Origin: Aplysia californica
Taxonomy: Eukaryota > Mollusca > Gastropoda > Aplysiida > Aplysiidae
Reading direction: 5' to 3'
Length of the DNA stretch: 64,000 nucleotides
NCBI RefSeq assembly: GCF_000002075.1
Contig: NW_004797349.1
Span: 272,378-336,377 of the forward strand
The position numbers and the translations under genes are program-made. Position 1 is the first letter of the stretch; every line of letters starts with the position of its first letter. A model generated the notes under the pieces. It saw nothing but the letters and a program-made list of their open reading frames with translations, searched no databases and was not told where the DNA came from. Below, in pieces: positions 44,501 through 58,300 of the stretch.

Positions 44501-47500
44501 AATTGCAACAATGAAAAAAATTGAAGATGTCTTCATTCAAGAATTGCTTAGATATGGATTAATATTCGAAAGAACAATCAGATTATCACATTAAAAAACA
44601 TGTAAACAACTTTACGGATAATAAAATTCTAGTGTTGAGCGTACTGAAAAAAAAATATACTGTTTGAATGCCCAAATTGGTGACCTTTCCTTGCACATAT
44701 CAACTGCAAAAATCCCCTGCATTCCTCTATGTTCTCAACTTGTCTTCACTGATACAGAGACGAAAGTACCTTATACTTTGTTGTATGTGATGCCATGATC
44801 ATATCTGTGATGTAAGCCTCTAAAAACTTTTAAGGACCAGCGATACTTGCATTAAAGAATTCGTCTTGAAAATCACAACAACATTCTTTGCAAATTGAAA
44901 GCTCCTGAGACCCAAATGAACAGAAATTTATGGCAATCGGAATCGGAGATATATGATTTAAATGCATATCATTTTCATTTAGGCCAATATTCAAAAAAAG
45001 GAAATCTTAAACTGAAACTTGTAAAATGTACATTACATGAAACCTATCCTCTTCTGAGTATTATTAATGGTAGATGTCTTTCTATCTGTCACCTTTTGAC
45101 CTCTGTGCTTGAACAATAAAATTCCTTTCTCCGGCACTATTGTCACACTTTCACACAAAAATTCTCCCTATTTTCTTTTCTGCCAAAAAAATTCTAGTGT
45201 GTTTTTTTTTCCCTCAGTGAGTGCATATATACCTTAAGTTTCAGATTCTATTCTTTGAGTTGTTTATTACTACCAAAACATTCTTGTCAGAGACCAAGTC
45301 TATACTTGTGGAAGAACTTACCAGAAAAAACAAACAGAACATGAACATAAGCACCAAAAGATAACGTTGACTAAAGCAGTGCAGGTAGGCACACAAAACT
45401 GTCCCTGGAGCACATCCAGTATTCCAGCACATTATAACGATGTATAGGTAGCAAAATGACAGTCAAAGGTTTACATATAAGCAGAGCATGCTATGAAGCT
45501 CTATCTCAAAGGAGAATTCTCATTTTAAAACACTAATGGTACACTTCATTACTTTGTTGAAGGCGCTATTGTTCACCATTGTCACATTTGGATGTACACA
45601 GCAAATGATTGGTCCTTTCAAATTGAACAACATATCTTTTTGTGCTGGTACTAACAAATTCCTTTCAGTGGAAAAAAAAGTGCAACATGTAAAGCTAGTA
45701 AAAATCATTACGAAACAACACAAATATTTAACATAAAAGAATTAACAAGAAACTACTGACCTGTGTTAGAGATCTCTAGTGTCAGTGTATGTGGAGTGGG
45801 TAGAATGATAATGTTCACAGATGACACATATCATACACCAAGCCCACAATTCATCTACTGAGCAAGGCCTTCAAAATGACAGTATTCATAGTGACAGTAA
45901 CTGTCTTATAATTTAAGCCTCCATCGGCATGACTTATGATAGGAGGCATTCTCTGTGGGATATAGCGGACCTTCTCCACATGGGAAGTAAACGAATGTCG
46001 TCTGAGTGTAAGGTGAAGAAAGACTTACTACTAAAAAGACAGCAAATCAAACGTTTAAAAGACAAAAAGACCAGATCCCTACCAGACATTTCATTTAAAG
46101 TTGAATTCTATTGATTAATGCTCGAATAGCAAAAAACAAGAAAAGGCAACTGCTACACAGCCACAAGAAAACACCAAAGACAATCATCAGGAAGACTAAT
46201 TAATCTTTGTTATGTATAGTCAAAGTAAAACTGGGCACCAAAAGAATGCAAAAACATCTGCAGAGATAGAAATGAAGAGAACAGTGGATGTGCATGCGCT
46301 ATCATTATCAGAAATAAGATCAATCAACCAGTCCAAAAAATATTTTAAAAAATCTGGTTCATACAAGCCCAATAACTTTGCTGGCATTTTACACGGCACC
46401 AGAAGTGTAAGACATTCCTCACTCAGCTCTCACTCACACTTCTTTCACTACAACCAGCAACATGCACAATGTAAATCGTGGGGGTGGGGGGAGGGTTGGA
46501 GTGTGCATACATTCAGGAAATGATGGAAACGGTTATAATGCAAATTCCATTATTATCATAAGACATACAGTAAGACTACCAAAAGGTGTGATATGTACCA
46601 CAGCTGGCCATGAAAGAATCTAGTGCACAAAAGTTACTTTGTGTCATGTAAGTACCGCCGTCAAGCTCAGCCAACTCAGATATTCAAACGCAAAAAAAGA
46701 AGGAAAACAAAAGGAGAGAGTACGGAGAGGCATAATATGGTGAAGCTGCAGGAGAGCAAAAAGATAAGCTATCCAAATAGACAGTCGTCTTCCTCTTACT
46801 CTCACTCTCCTTCCTTCCCTTCCCCTCCTCTCCCCCCAAAACATCATCACAACCTCAGCACTCAGCTTGCGGAATGATGCAAGAACCTTAAATTACTATA
46901 ATCTACAGCTGAACAAAGGTCTTGTTGTAGGAATCCCCTCTTTGTCCCTGAACCACAGTAAGACATTACACTAGTGTGATGGCAATTGATACACAGGGTG
47001 TGATAACAACTCATTACAAAAAGGAAGAACTGAAAAAAAAAAAATCTTAAATAAGCTCAGAAATTTGACAACCAATTACCTTACAGAGAGGTGTGTTATG
47101 ACCATATGGACGGTACATATTACAGATGGCAGTAAAGATATTTTAATTGATAAAGGAACCTTGTGTATATTCATAACGTAGTCTTTATATAATATATATA
47201 TATATTCATTTATGTATATGTACGTATATAATAATAAAAGGGAAATGTAAACTATGAACATGTACAATAACAAAAACAACTAAAGGCACAACCAAATAAA
47301 GAGAATGATCATTCAGTCATAAAACAATTGAGCCACAACTCAGCATAAAATGGTCCACTAGCCACAGCACAACGGTCCTGAGTCAACCTCACAAAATGAG
47401 CCAAAGTTCATTGAAACTTTCACATTCACAACCATGTTCTATAAAAATAGAAAAAACAAACAAATGGAAAAACAAGTGTTTGGTGTAGAACTACCTTTCA

Positions 47501-49373
47501 CACTAGCAACCTCCACGTCAATGATTTGATCTCCTGGACAGGTTGAGTGCACATCACACAAACTGTTGGCTGTGACTGCTCAGCCTCAAATGCTAGCCAA
47601 CAAAGAAGTTCAATGGCAGAATGCCAATATCTAACAAACGAGGCACTGGCGTTGTACACTACACTGATGTCTCCTTCACACACAAAAGTGCCAAACCATA
47701 AACATGCATGAACTCTAATGTAACTCTGAAAAGAGTAATCCCACATTTTTCAGCTTAATTTTCTAAATGCAATAAACAATTGTACAAAAATTAAAAACTG
47801 TTGCATATACAAGTGCAGGTGAGTGAGAGAAAGGCATACATAAAGGGAAAGCAGACATAGTTTGAGTGAAGCTAAGCACTTGGAAACACATAGATAGCCT
47901 GACACGTTTGGTTTTATGGTTTTTATTTTACATCAAAGCAATAAATGATGATCCCATCAACAGTACACACATACAGAAACTTTCATAACAGAGATTGAAC
48001 TCCACAGTCTTCCAGATCATAACATAACAAGCCACACTAAGCTAAAATCATCAGAGTACATTTTACAAGCATGGCATTTCAAAACCACACAGTCCGAACA
48101 TAACAAATTCTCCCAAGCGCGTAAGCAACTCACTGCACACAAACATAATCACTCATGCATATTTTTGATGTGACATGGTTAAAGTAACTCGATATCCACG
48201 TCTGACATAGATTAAAAACTCCTATAAAAGAAAACTTAATACCAACTGGCCACATAATGGAAAAATATACCAATCATAGACCTCCGAATTGTACCAAGTC
48301 ACTTTCCAAAGCAGTTCATCTTCTTTCCATGCTAGATCTCAAGGGTAATCAATAGGAGAATCATCAAACTGACTTTTTAAATGTATATGTAAGGGATATA
48401 AGCCAAGTATAACATTGGGTGATTTACTTTGAGGTATCTTTATACCATTTGTGGAGGTACTCATTCCCTATTTATACAGCAGTTTTTCAATTCCATGGAT
48501 TCAGAATTCTGACCGCAAAACCATGTAAGCTGGCTTGTTCTCCATCGACCTTCACTAGGCTCCGACAACCGCAACCCATGAAACCTCTGAGATTATGGTC
48601 CTTACTCGAAAGAGTCATAGCTCGAGTCCACCTACCCCCTCCCCCCCCCCAGCTATTCACCGACCATGCCAGCACAAACCTAGTATCGAACAAGTGTTGG
48701 GCACATAAAAGGTATCTCAAAAGTAGGTTGGGTTTTTTTCCCCAAGCCTTTTCTCATTTCAGAACCTGCATACATACTTCTCGTCTATATAACTTTTATG
48801 TATGTTATTATACCATTTAGAAAATCCTTTGAAATGATACGCTCCAAGGAACAAAAATGTATTAAACAATCACAACTCAAAGAGAGTCCATACAGTGATG
48901 AAGCTATGAGAATCATTTCCTATTATAAAAGAATTTTACCATACAGCTAAAACACCAAGTGAAAACTTTTCATTCAGTCTCACACTGAAATATACTAAGC
49001 AAAGCTAAATCAGCTCATACATTTCATTTTATCAATCGATGCTTTGGTCAAAACTGGAAGGGTTAAAACAAACAATCTTATGCATTCTTTTCATTCCCCA
49101 CACTATCAGATCGAATTGTTCATAAACTCCATCTAACGGGAACTGCTACGGCTTTAATCATTTCCTGCAGGACAGACATTTTGTGCTGAAAACTTGGTGC
49201 TTTGTCATCACACAGAACGGGAGATGAAAGCAGGGACAACAAATTTCCTTAAAAAAGATTTGAAAAGGGACTCAGGACTAGGGGTAAATTTACACAGAGA
49301 GGAACGGATACATTCCCATCATCAAATAGCATTTTGAAATGAAAACTGCGCCAGTCTTGGCAAACGTGTGTGT
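41591..49373. other. AT-rich DNA between the convergent genes, including the integrin 3' UTR
   Basis: No coding exon recognised. Short AT microsatellites at about 41990-42008, 44452-44472 and 47190-47210. The plus strand is A-rich, fitting a T-rich minus-strand 3' UTR nearest the integrin stop. Possible minus-strand AATAAA signals overlap the integrin stop (49373-49378) and lie at 47922-47927; the latter would give a 3' UTR of about 1.5 kb. Its true end is unknown. Confidence 0.4.
43845..44048. mobile_element. 204-bp hAT-like MITE
   Basis: Ends CAGAGGTGCC (43845-43854) and GGCACCTCTG (ending 44048) are exact inverted repeats of the hAT type. The 8-bp flanks do not match, so the TSD is lost. 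Confidence 0.55.
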
Positions 49374-52300
49374 TTATTTCTTTCCGCCCTTGTAGGTGGG
49401 ATTCTGGAATGTTGACTTTGGATCTTTGTAAATTGGATTTGCTCCCTGGAGACGAAAAAAAAATAATCAGATAAGCAACTTTTCAATTCTATAGATTCAC
49501 ATTGACAAATAAACAAAATATCCGTTAAAATATGAACAGTAACTTGAAGACCAAGATTTGACAGCTTACAAAAACAAAACAAAATTCTTGTACACACTTT
49601 CGGTAGAGATTAGCTCTTTCCACACAATTCACTGCACACTATGTCACCAATATATATATCATAAGTGATAATTAATTGGGCTTGGAAAGAGCTAAGTAAT
49701 GAGGGGTGGATCATTTGTTTGTCAGAGTAAAGAGAGACACATCCACACAATAATGGTCATCTAGTGCTGGGGAAAAAGTAAGACCAACAGACAGAAACCA
49801 CAGAGGGAAAGTAAAGAAGTTGGACCTACCAGTGGTGCCCTCCAACCTCCTGTGTGAGAGGTGGAGAATTATAAACAGACAGGACACGTTTTATGTTACT
49901 GTTGTATTTGCACTCAGAGCCTGTTTACTTTAATTGAGGTTGAGGGCTATATAAATGTCATTTATTACTATTATTATTATGGTTATTATTATTATTACAG
50001 CAAAGGGTATGAGAACAACAAGGAAAGTAGAAAGGGCTGAGTTCTAGATTGTGCTGCAATTTACGGTTTCAACAAGACAGATATATTTTTACTTTGAATA
50101 CATTTGGACAATGGAAGAAACAAAAAAGAGAAGACCGCTCCAGTGCACTTACCCATCAGCAGTACATAAATACAATGGCAAGTTTGAAAAGAAAAGAAAA
50201 ACAACTGTACTGGACCACCTGAAAAGCTGAAAATAAAAAACCCTAAAAATTTTTCTCCACAATTTGATCCATTACCGTCATCTTTTCTAATCAATTTTCC
50301 TGATTCCTGTAAATGGGTGTTGTTGTTTGTTTTTTGTTTTTTTATTTTCTTGAAGCATAACAATTACTTTTGTTTTGTGACACAATTCCTTCGCAACTTA
50401 CATGTGATACCAATTCAGATCATAAGATGGGAAAAAAGCCCTACATTTATTATTTTTAAACAGCAATAGAACAAGAACAGAAGGTACAACCAATAAAATA
50501 CAGAGAAACCTTGACACCACACAACAGCCCTTACTCTAACACAAACACAAGTGATGCAAACTTACAGAATCCCACTTGGCCTTTTCTCTTTCTTTCATGA
50601 AATCTGCAAACTCCTTCGCGTCGCGCCGATTGCGAATGAAGATGATGAGGCAAATGATGAGGAGTGGGATGAGCACCACAGCCGCTATGGTTCCACCAAC
50701 AATGGCCTTCACAGGGGCGTCCTCCGGGCATTCTGCACCAGATAATAATAATAATAGATAGCATTTGTACAGCGCAAATTCCCGCTCAACAGCAAGCTCT
50801 ATGCACTTCACAATTTATAATCATTACCCCAGCAGACCTGGTAGCATTTCGAAACAATCTCCACTTCCGGGGAAGCATACTGTGCAAGCTGTTTTTTCAT
50901 AGGCGCTCAAATACTTAACATACTGACAAGATCCTTCTCTGTCTATGGTCGGGTATCCAATTCCCATTGGGGTGAAGTGATGAAAATTCATGTAAAGTGC
51001 TTTTCCTAAGGACACAACATCGGGCCTGAGATTTGAACCCCTGACTCTGTAACCTCACGATTATGATTCTTGTAGCCTAACCACTAGACTACTGAGATAA
51101 AACATTTATGATGCAATTATGACTTTAGTGTCATAGTCTCTACCTAAAACCTTGAAGCAAAATAGCTTAATGATTTTTGTCATTGCAAACTATCTTGGAC
51201 TTTTTAATACTGAATTTAGACCCCAAAAATTTTCTTATCTGCTCTGTAAACCTTTTGTCTACTTTAAGAGACTTTTGCATATTGAAAAAGGCATCAAATA
51301 TTTTCATAGTATGATTCGACCTCTAAAACACACACTGTGGTCCAAGCCAACTTCACTCTGAATAAAACAAAACATCTCCAACTACACAGGGCAGAACATG
51401 CAGCAGATGAAATGTTTCTGTGTCTCAATGACTCCAGGTGCTGTTCTCTTTGTATGAATAAAATGATTTTGTAATTATTTAATTGCCTTCAAAAAAGAAA
51501 AAAGAATAAAAATAACATATAAAGTTAAAGTAAAAGATTTACAGCAATTTCAACATAAATAGGCCATATAAGTGCCGAAAATTAGAGGTGTAATTAGAGA
51601 GTAACATACGCTGAAAACAAGGAGACATAAGGACAATAGAAATTTGAGAGCAAAGGAGAAAAAATACACCAGAGCACCCACCAATAACCCACACAGAAGG
51701 TTGAGTTTTCCAAACCATTCATTTCTTACTTTTGGTATTCTGCACCCTGATGATGACCTCGTTGTCTTTGGTGTATGTGTAGGTGAAGTAAAACGTGCAG
51801 CCGTCCACGTCCCGCCCGTCACAGTTACGGATGCCTTCTCCAGCTGAACAGAGTTTAGTTTTTTTTTAAGTTTTAGTAAGTAGAGTTTTTACAGTGCTCG
51901 TAACTGAATAAGGTCATATGAGCGCCAAGGGGTGGATGTCAACAGAGAAGTCCTTACAAGGAATCAGGCTTACTCTGCTCACCTTTCTAGCTTCAACAGC
52001 ACAAAGTCTGCTTCGACTATCAAGGCACCCCGGATATAGAGGGTCACAAGAGAGTGACAAACATACAAAAGAAGTAGAGGAAAAATGACAATAGTAAGGA
52101 TTAGGAAAGAAAAAGCAGTGGTTCCCCGCATGCAGTTCAGGCACAGTTATGAGCATGACATTGATGAATCAGATTAGAGTTAGAGGTGTTACAAGAGAGT
52201 AACAAACATAANNNNNNNNNNNNNNNNNNNNNNNNNNNNNNNNNNNNNNNNNNNNNNNNNNNNNNNNNNNNNNNNNNNNNNNNNNNNNNNNNNNNNNNNN

Positions 52301-55300
52301 NNNNNNNNNNNNNNNNNNNNNNNNNNNNNNNNNNNNNNNNNNNNNNNNNNNNNNNNNNNNNNNNNNNNNNNNNNNNNNNNNNNNNNNNNNNNNNNNNNNN
52401 NNNNNNNNNNNNNNNNNNNNNNNNNNNNNNNNNNNNNNNNNNNNNNNNNNNNNNNNNNNNNNNNNNNNNNNNNNNNNNNNNNNNNNNNNNNNNNNNNNNN
52501 NNNNNNNNNNNNNNNNNNNNNNNNNNNNNNNNNNNNNNNNNNNNNNNNNNNNNNNNNNNNNNNNNNNNNNNNNNNNNNNNNNNNNNNNNNNNNNNNNNNN
52601 NNNNNNNNNNNNNNNNNNNNNNNNNNNNNNNNNNNNNNNNNNNNNNNNNNNNNNNNNNNNNNNNNNNNNNNNNNNNNNNNNNNNNNNNNNNNNNNNNNNN
52701 NNNNNNNNNNNNNNNNNNNNNNNNNNNNNNNNNNNNNNNNNNNNNNNNNNNNNNNNNNNNNNNNNNNNNNNNNNNNNNNNNNNNNNNNNNNNNNNNNNNN
52801 NNNNNNNNNNNNNNNNNNNNNNNNNNNNNNNNNNNNNNNNNNNNNNNNNNNNNNNNNNNNNNNNNNNNNNNNNNNNNNNNNNNNNNNNNNNNNNNNNNNN
52901 NNNNNNNNNNNNNNNNNNNNNNNNNNNNNNNNNNNNNNNNNNNNNNNNNNNNNNNNNNNNNNNNNNNNNNNNNNNNNNNNNNNNNNNNNNNNNNNNNNNN
53001 NNNNNNNNNNNNNNNNNNNNNNNNNNNNNNNNNNNNNNNNNNNNNNNNNNNNNNNNNNNNNNNNNNNNNNNNNNNNNNNNNNNNNNNNNNNNNNNNNNNN
53101 NNNNCCCCGGCTCTATTAATGTTCTATTTTGTTCTTTTACTGAGAATCTTACATGGCAGAGTGTCCACCTTTTTGGAGTCTCCACATTTACTGTCACACT
53201 CGTCCTGGGTGAGACTGCCCGTGCCAAAGCCCGTACACTGGGCACAGTCGATGTACTCGTTGCACTTGCTCGGGCACGTCTGTGGAGGAAAACACACACA
53301 TCATCACCATCATTATCACCATCACCATCTGCCTCTTTTGTATGGGTTTTATGGCGCTCGCAACTGCATAAGGTCATATGAGAGCGCGAAGATCTGCCTC
53401 TTTCCTGGGTACTGGGGTATAGGTCACCAATAAGGGATCTTCCCCAAAGGAAAGCCCCAAAAATGTCTAGAAACATGCATTTCTTTGAACTAACTTCAAG
53501 CAAAAATTCAAGATCACAGTAAGAAATTAAGACTTTCCTTTGATACTTCCTTTACTTTACTTTACTTTTCTGGTCCAGTGGCCATTTGGGTTCTAGCCCT
53601 TCGGTCTGACGATATGGCAAAGAATTTACAGGTTTTTCCTTTGATACCAAGCCCAATTACTCCACACGCACGGCAGGTCAAAGATCAAGACATGAGCTTA
53701 CCGGGCAATCCTCACACGTGGGTCCCACCATGTCGTATTTCTGGTCACAGACGCAGACGCCACACTCACATTCTCCAAAGCCGTTGCAGGTTTTCTGAGG
53801 ATGCAAACCGAGAAGAAGACCATCAGAGCAACAACTCTATTGTGAATTGTTTTAGAGAGAAGACTTTATGATTGGTGATATAATATGCCAGGTTTGTCTA
53901 ATGAAAAGGAAAGAAAAAGTTAAGGCTATCCAAACAAAGATAATTTTTTAGGAAACAACAGCTTTGTCACTGCATCCTAAACAATCATAAGGAACTTGAC
54001 CTCAGTAGCTTGCGATATTCCCAAAACAAATTAAATGAAACTATTAGCTAAAGTTTTTGTTAGATAAGAGTCCTGTCTTTGAATGAAATGTCCTCACCAC
54101 AATTAATTTTTATTTTAAAACTTAATAAATAATAATAAATTACATTTATATAGCACATTTTCACTAAAAAATATTTTAAAAACCCAACGCTCAATGCATT
54201 TTATAACAATGCTAAGAACTTAGTTCCTATGGAGATCCTTTCACTCCCTCCCTCTCTCTTTTTCTCTCCCTTTCCCTCTCTCTCCTTTTCTCTCTCTCTT
54301 TCACTTTCACTTACATTGTTAGCTGCAATACAAGACTCTGTTAATGTTGTGCAGGTGCAGTCGTGGCCCGACCAGCCCGGCAGACAGTTACAGGTCCCAC
54401 AGGAACAGACTCCCTTCCTGGATCCTGGAACATCGAGAAAGAAACAAGATTGCTTTTCTTGTTTGTTCTGAGTAAAGAGAAGCACATCGACACAAAAATG
54501 GTCATTTAGTACTGGGAAAAAGTAAGGCAGATAGAAACAACAGAGGGAAAGTACAGAAGTTAGACATACCAGTAGCGCTCTCTAATCACCTGCAGATTGC
54601 TCTTCATTTCATTTCTCCACCTTCAGCGCGTAGCACTCGCACTCACCACATATACACTCAACAATGCCAGAGTAAGCGGCATGCAAGTATTTTTTGTGGT
54701 TTTTTTAAAAGTTTAAGTAAGTATTTTTTGGCACTTGCAACACAAATAGCTCATATAAGTGCTGAAGATTTGAGGTGCTACTAGAGAGTAACATACAAAG
54801 TAAATGAAAAAAGAGAGATAAGGATGATAGATGTTAAATAGGAAAAGAGGAGCAATTCACACAAGAGCACCACCCTTATGTTTTTGCTTTATTATAATGA
54901 GATATTGTCCAAGACGTCCACCTGCCTAAGACAGTCACTTTTCTCCTGGACAATGGGTGGCCATCTTGGACCATTTCAACTGTAGACTTTTTAGACGTAT
55001 TTAAAAGTACTGCAAGTGGCACTTCACTGTGGTACATGCTGCATTGTAACAAACTCTAGTTTTAGTAAGAGTTTAACGACACTTGCAACACAATTAGGTT
55101 ATATAAATGCCGAAGATTAAAGGTGTTACAAGAGAATAACATACACAAAAAAGGAGGAGAGATAAGGACAATAGATGTTTGATAGGAAAGAAGTAGCAAA
55201 ACACACCAGAACACCCGCCAACCACCCACCCGCTAACAAACTCTGATAGACCTATGAGAGCATGAGGCAAGAAGCAAAGATCAACAAACAACACTCAAAG

Positions 55301-58300
55301 CACCATTTTAATTATGTTTCTATAGCCAGTATTTTTCCCACCGTCAACAGAATGAGTGGTCAGGGTTGAATTTCACAAACCCTTTTGCTTGTAGATAGAA
55401 TAAGAGATTGTCTCCGACAATTTCAATGGTATCGTTTTTTAATCTGAAATAAACACAACCCAAAGGTCAGGAACACTGTTAAGCCCTTTGCTTCTTGTTC
55501 AAATGCTAGACCAGAAATATACACAGGAACTCATGGTTTCCCCACATGTTTGTCTACTCAGATACTCATGAAAAAGTATATTATCCTGTGGTTTTTCCCC
55601 CCCTTCACCCATTTGTTCAAGTTCTTTAACCCAATGAACCCATGACACCGATATATTGGTGTGCGGGTTATTTGCCCTTTACCTAAAGCACCGATATATC
55701 GGTGTGTGCTAGTCTACAATAGAACAGTAGTCCGAACAAGGAGAAAAATGAGAAAAATGACATCAAATAGACTTGCAGGTTCGCCGTAACTATCGTAAAG
55801 GTCAAGGCAGCTCAAGGAAGAGGGAATTGGTTTTAATAGAGGAGGCATGCGGAGTTCATGGAGTGTGTCGCCATATGGGCATTTTTTTGCTCAGGAAGCC
55901 AGGGGACGAATTATTCCGGGCTCGGGAGGTCAGAGTTCATTGCCTGGGTTTAAAAAGTTATTCTTGGTCTAGCTTGTCTACCTTGGTCTAGCTTGCCCAC
56001 CTTGGTCTACCTTGGTCTAGCTTGCCCACCTTGGTCTACCTTGCCTACATTGGTCTAGCTTGCCTACCTTGGTCTACCGTGTACTTACCACCACAAAGCT
56101 TGTTGTTCTTGTCCATGGGACAGCTGTAGTCATTGCACTCACAAAACTCTCCGCTGTATCTCTCCTCCGGATCATTGGCCAGCGGGTAGCACTCGCACTC
56201 GCCGCAGATACATTCACCATTGCCGGAGCAGGTGGCTGTGTCGTTCACACTGGGAGCACAGCACAGGAATATTGACAACACACTTCTTTACCTTACAACA
56301 CATTTCTTTAACTCATTAATGAGCGCAACACAGAAGAATTAACAACAGACATAATAATAATTGCATTTATATAGCGCATATCCATGTTCAAGAGCATGCT
56401 CTATGCGCTTAAGACTTCTTTAACTTATTAACTGAGCGGAACACAGGAAGATTAACAACACACTTCTATAACTTATTGACTGTGTGCAACACAGGAAGAT
56501 TAACAACACACTTCTATAACTTATTGACTGTGTGCAACACAGGAAGATTAACAACACACTTCTATAACTTATTGACTGAGCACAACACAGGAAGATTAAG
56601 AACACACTTCTACAACTCATTAACTGTGTACTTTTCAGTGAGAGACTGGACGAATGTCAAATTTATATGGTACCAGTTCAAATTGACAAGTCTTGTTTTA
56701 GTAGTAGAGGTTTAGTTTTAGTTTTAGTTTTACGGTACTTGCAACACATTAAGGTCATATACGTGCAGAGGATTAGAAGATTAGAGGGAGTAACAAACAC
56801 AAAAAAGAAGAGGGGGAGATAAAGACGATAGATGTTTGATAGGAAAGAAGGAGCAAACCACACCAGAGCACCCGCCAACCCCCCACTAGTAGAGGTTCTA
56901 CGGCGCTCGCAACTGCATAAGGTCATATGAGCGCCAAGGAGTGGATGTCAACAGAGAAGCTCTCTAGCTTCAACAGCACAAAGTCTGCTTCGACTATCAA
57001 GACACCCCGGAAGTAGCAGGTCACAAGAGAGTGACAAACATAAAAAGAAGTAGAGGAAAATATCGATAGTATGGATTAGGAAAGAAAAAGCAGCAGTTCC
57101 CTGGCACAGTTATGAGCATGACATTGATGAATCAGCCCATTTACAATTACAATTGTACTGTGCATAAGAACATGGTTAATGTCCCCCCTTTGGGAATGGC
57201 ATAAAGACACTTCAGTGAATAGCACCACCCCGGGGGTTGACATATCTCAAACATTGTCTACCAGTTGGAAACTGACTTATATCATACGACAAACTGAACA
57301 CAGCGCTGAGACAAGTAAAAAGTTAATTCAGACATGTGAAATGTCTGTGAAGAAAACTACTGAAAATTTGAAAATTGTGTAAATAGTTTTGGAGCATACT
57401 AGAATACGAAAAGGTATCCACTCACTCTTTTCTGCACTCCACCATTGCTTCTTCACTGGAGATCTGGGTCTCATCACACTCGCACAGCCGGCCGTAACGA
57501 CCGTCATTGCAGTTACAGATTCCACACTCAAGCGTTCCGTTACCAAAGAAACACTTGTCACTGTTCAGTACCTGAGTGGAAAAAAAAACAGAAAAAAAAT
57601 TTGAATTTAACATATATCATCATTGCATAAATGACTTTAATACAGACCTTGCCATTAAAGATAGTGATATAAATTTTTTAAAAATATTTCACACTGAGTT
57701 TATTCCAGACAAAATCTACAGGTCTCTATTATTCCACGAGAGATAATATGGAGCACATTGGACAATGACAGAGATGCAAAGGTCATGACAAAAATATCCC
57801 GATTAAATTGTGATGAGAAGCAAGGGATCAAATCTACAAAAATCGTACATGATACATCGTTATAAGAAACAAAAATTCATAAACATTTCAAACTTCCATG
57901 AAATTCCAGCGATCCCAGAAAAGTGGCAACTGCCATGGGCACAAACTGCCTTCCAAGCAAGACTCACCTCCATTGTGGAGCTCTCACATTCACATTCGCA
58001 GCGGATCTTCAGCTTCACCAGCAATTGTTCATTCAAGCCCACAGCATCCAGGCTGACCACTTTCTCCACAATGCCTGTCTTGTCTTTGCAGATGTCTGGG
58101 TTCACCGTCATAGTCACGTCAAACTCCACCTGAGGATGTGCATGTCATAAACATTATGATTTCTCCATCTGCCGGCAGCATGTTCTTTAACAGATGTTAG
58201 ACGTGTATAGAACAACAACACCCTATCTGTTTTGTTTTAGTAGACGTTTTACGACGCTCGCAACTGCATAAGGTCATATGAGCGCCAGGCACCCTATCAA

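Noticed and set aside
52169-53503. Long open frames on both strands across 52.2-53.5 kb
   Set aside because: They exist only because the run of unknown bases has no stop codons. The flanks are SINE and integrin exon sequence.
56420-56620. Repeated frame ISYRSVLLIFLCC
   Set aside because: It is a translation of the 48-bp tandem repeat, not a protein gene.
56400-56635. Regularly spaced repeats resembling a CRISPR array
   Set aside because: The units are contiguous without unique spacers, and the genome is eukaryotic.
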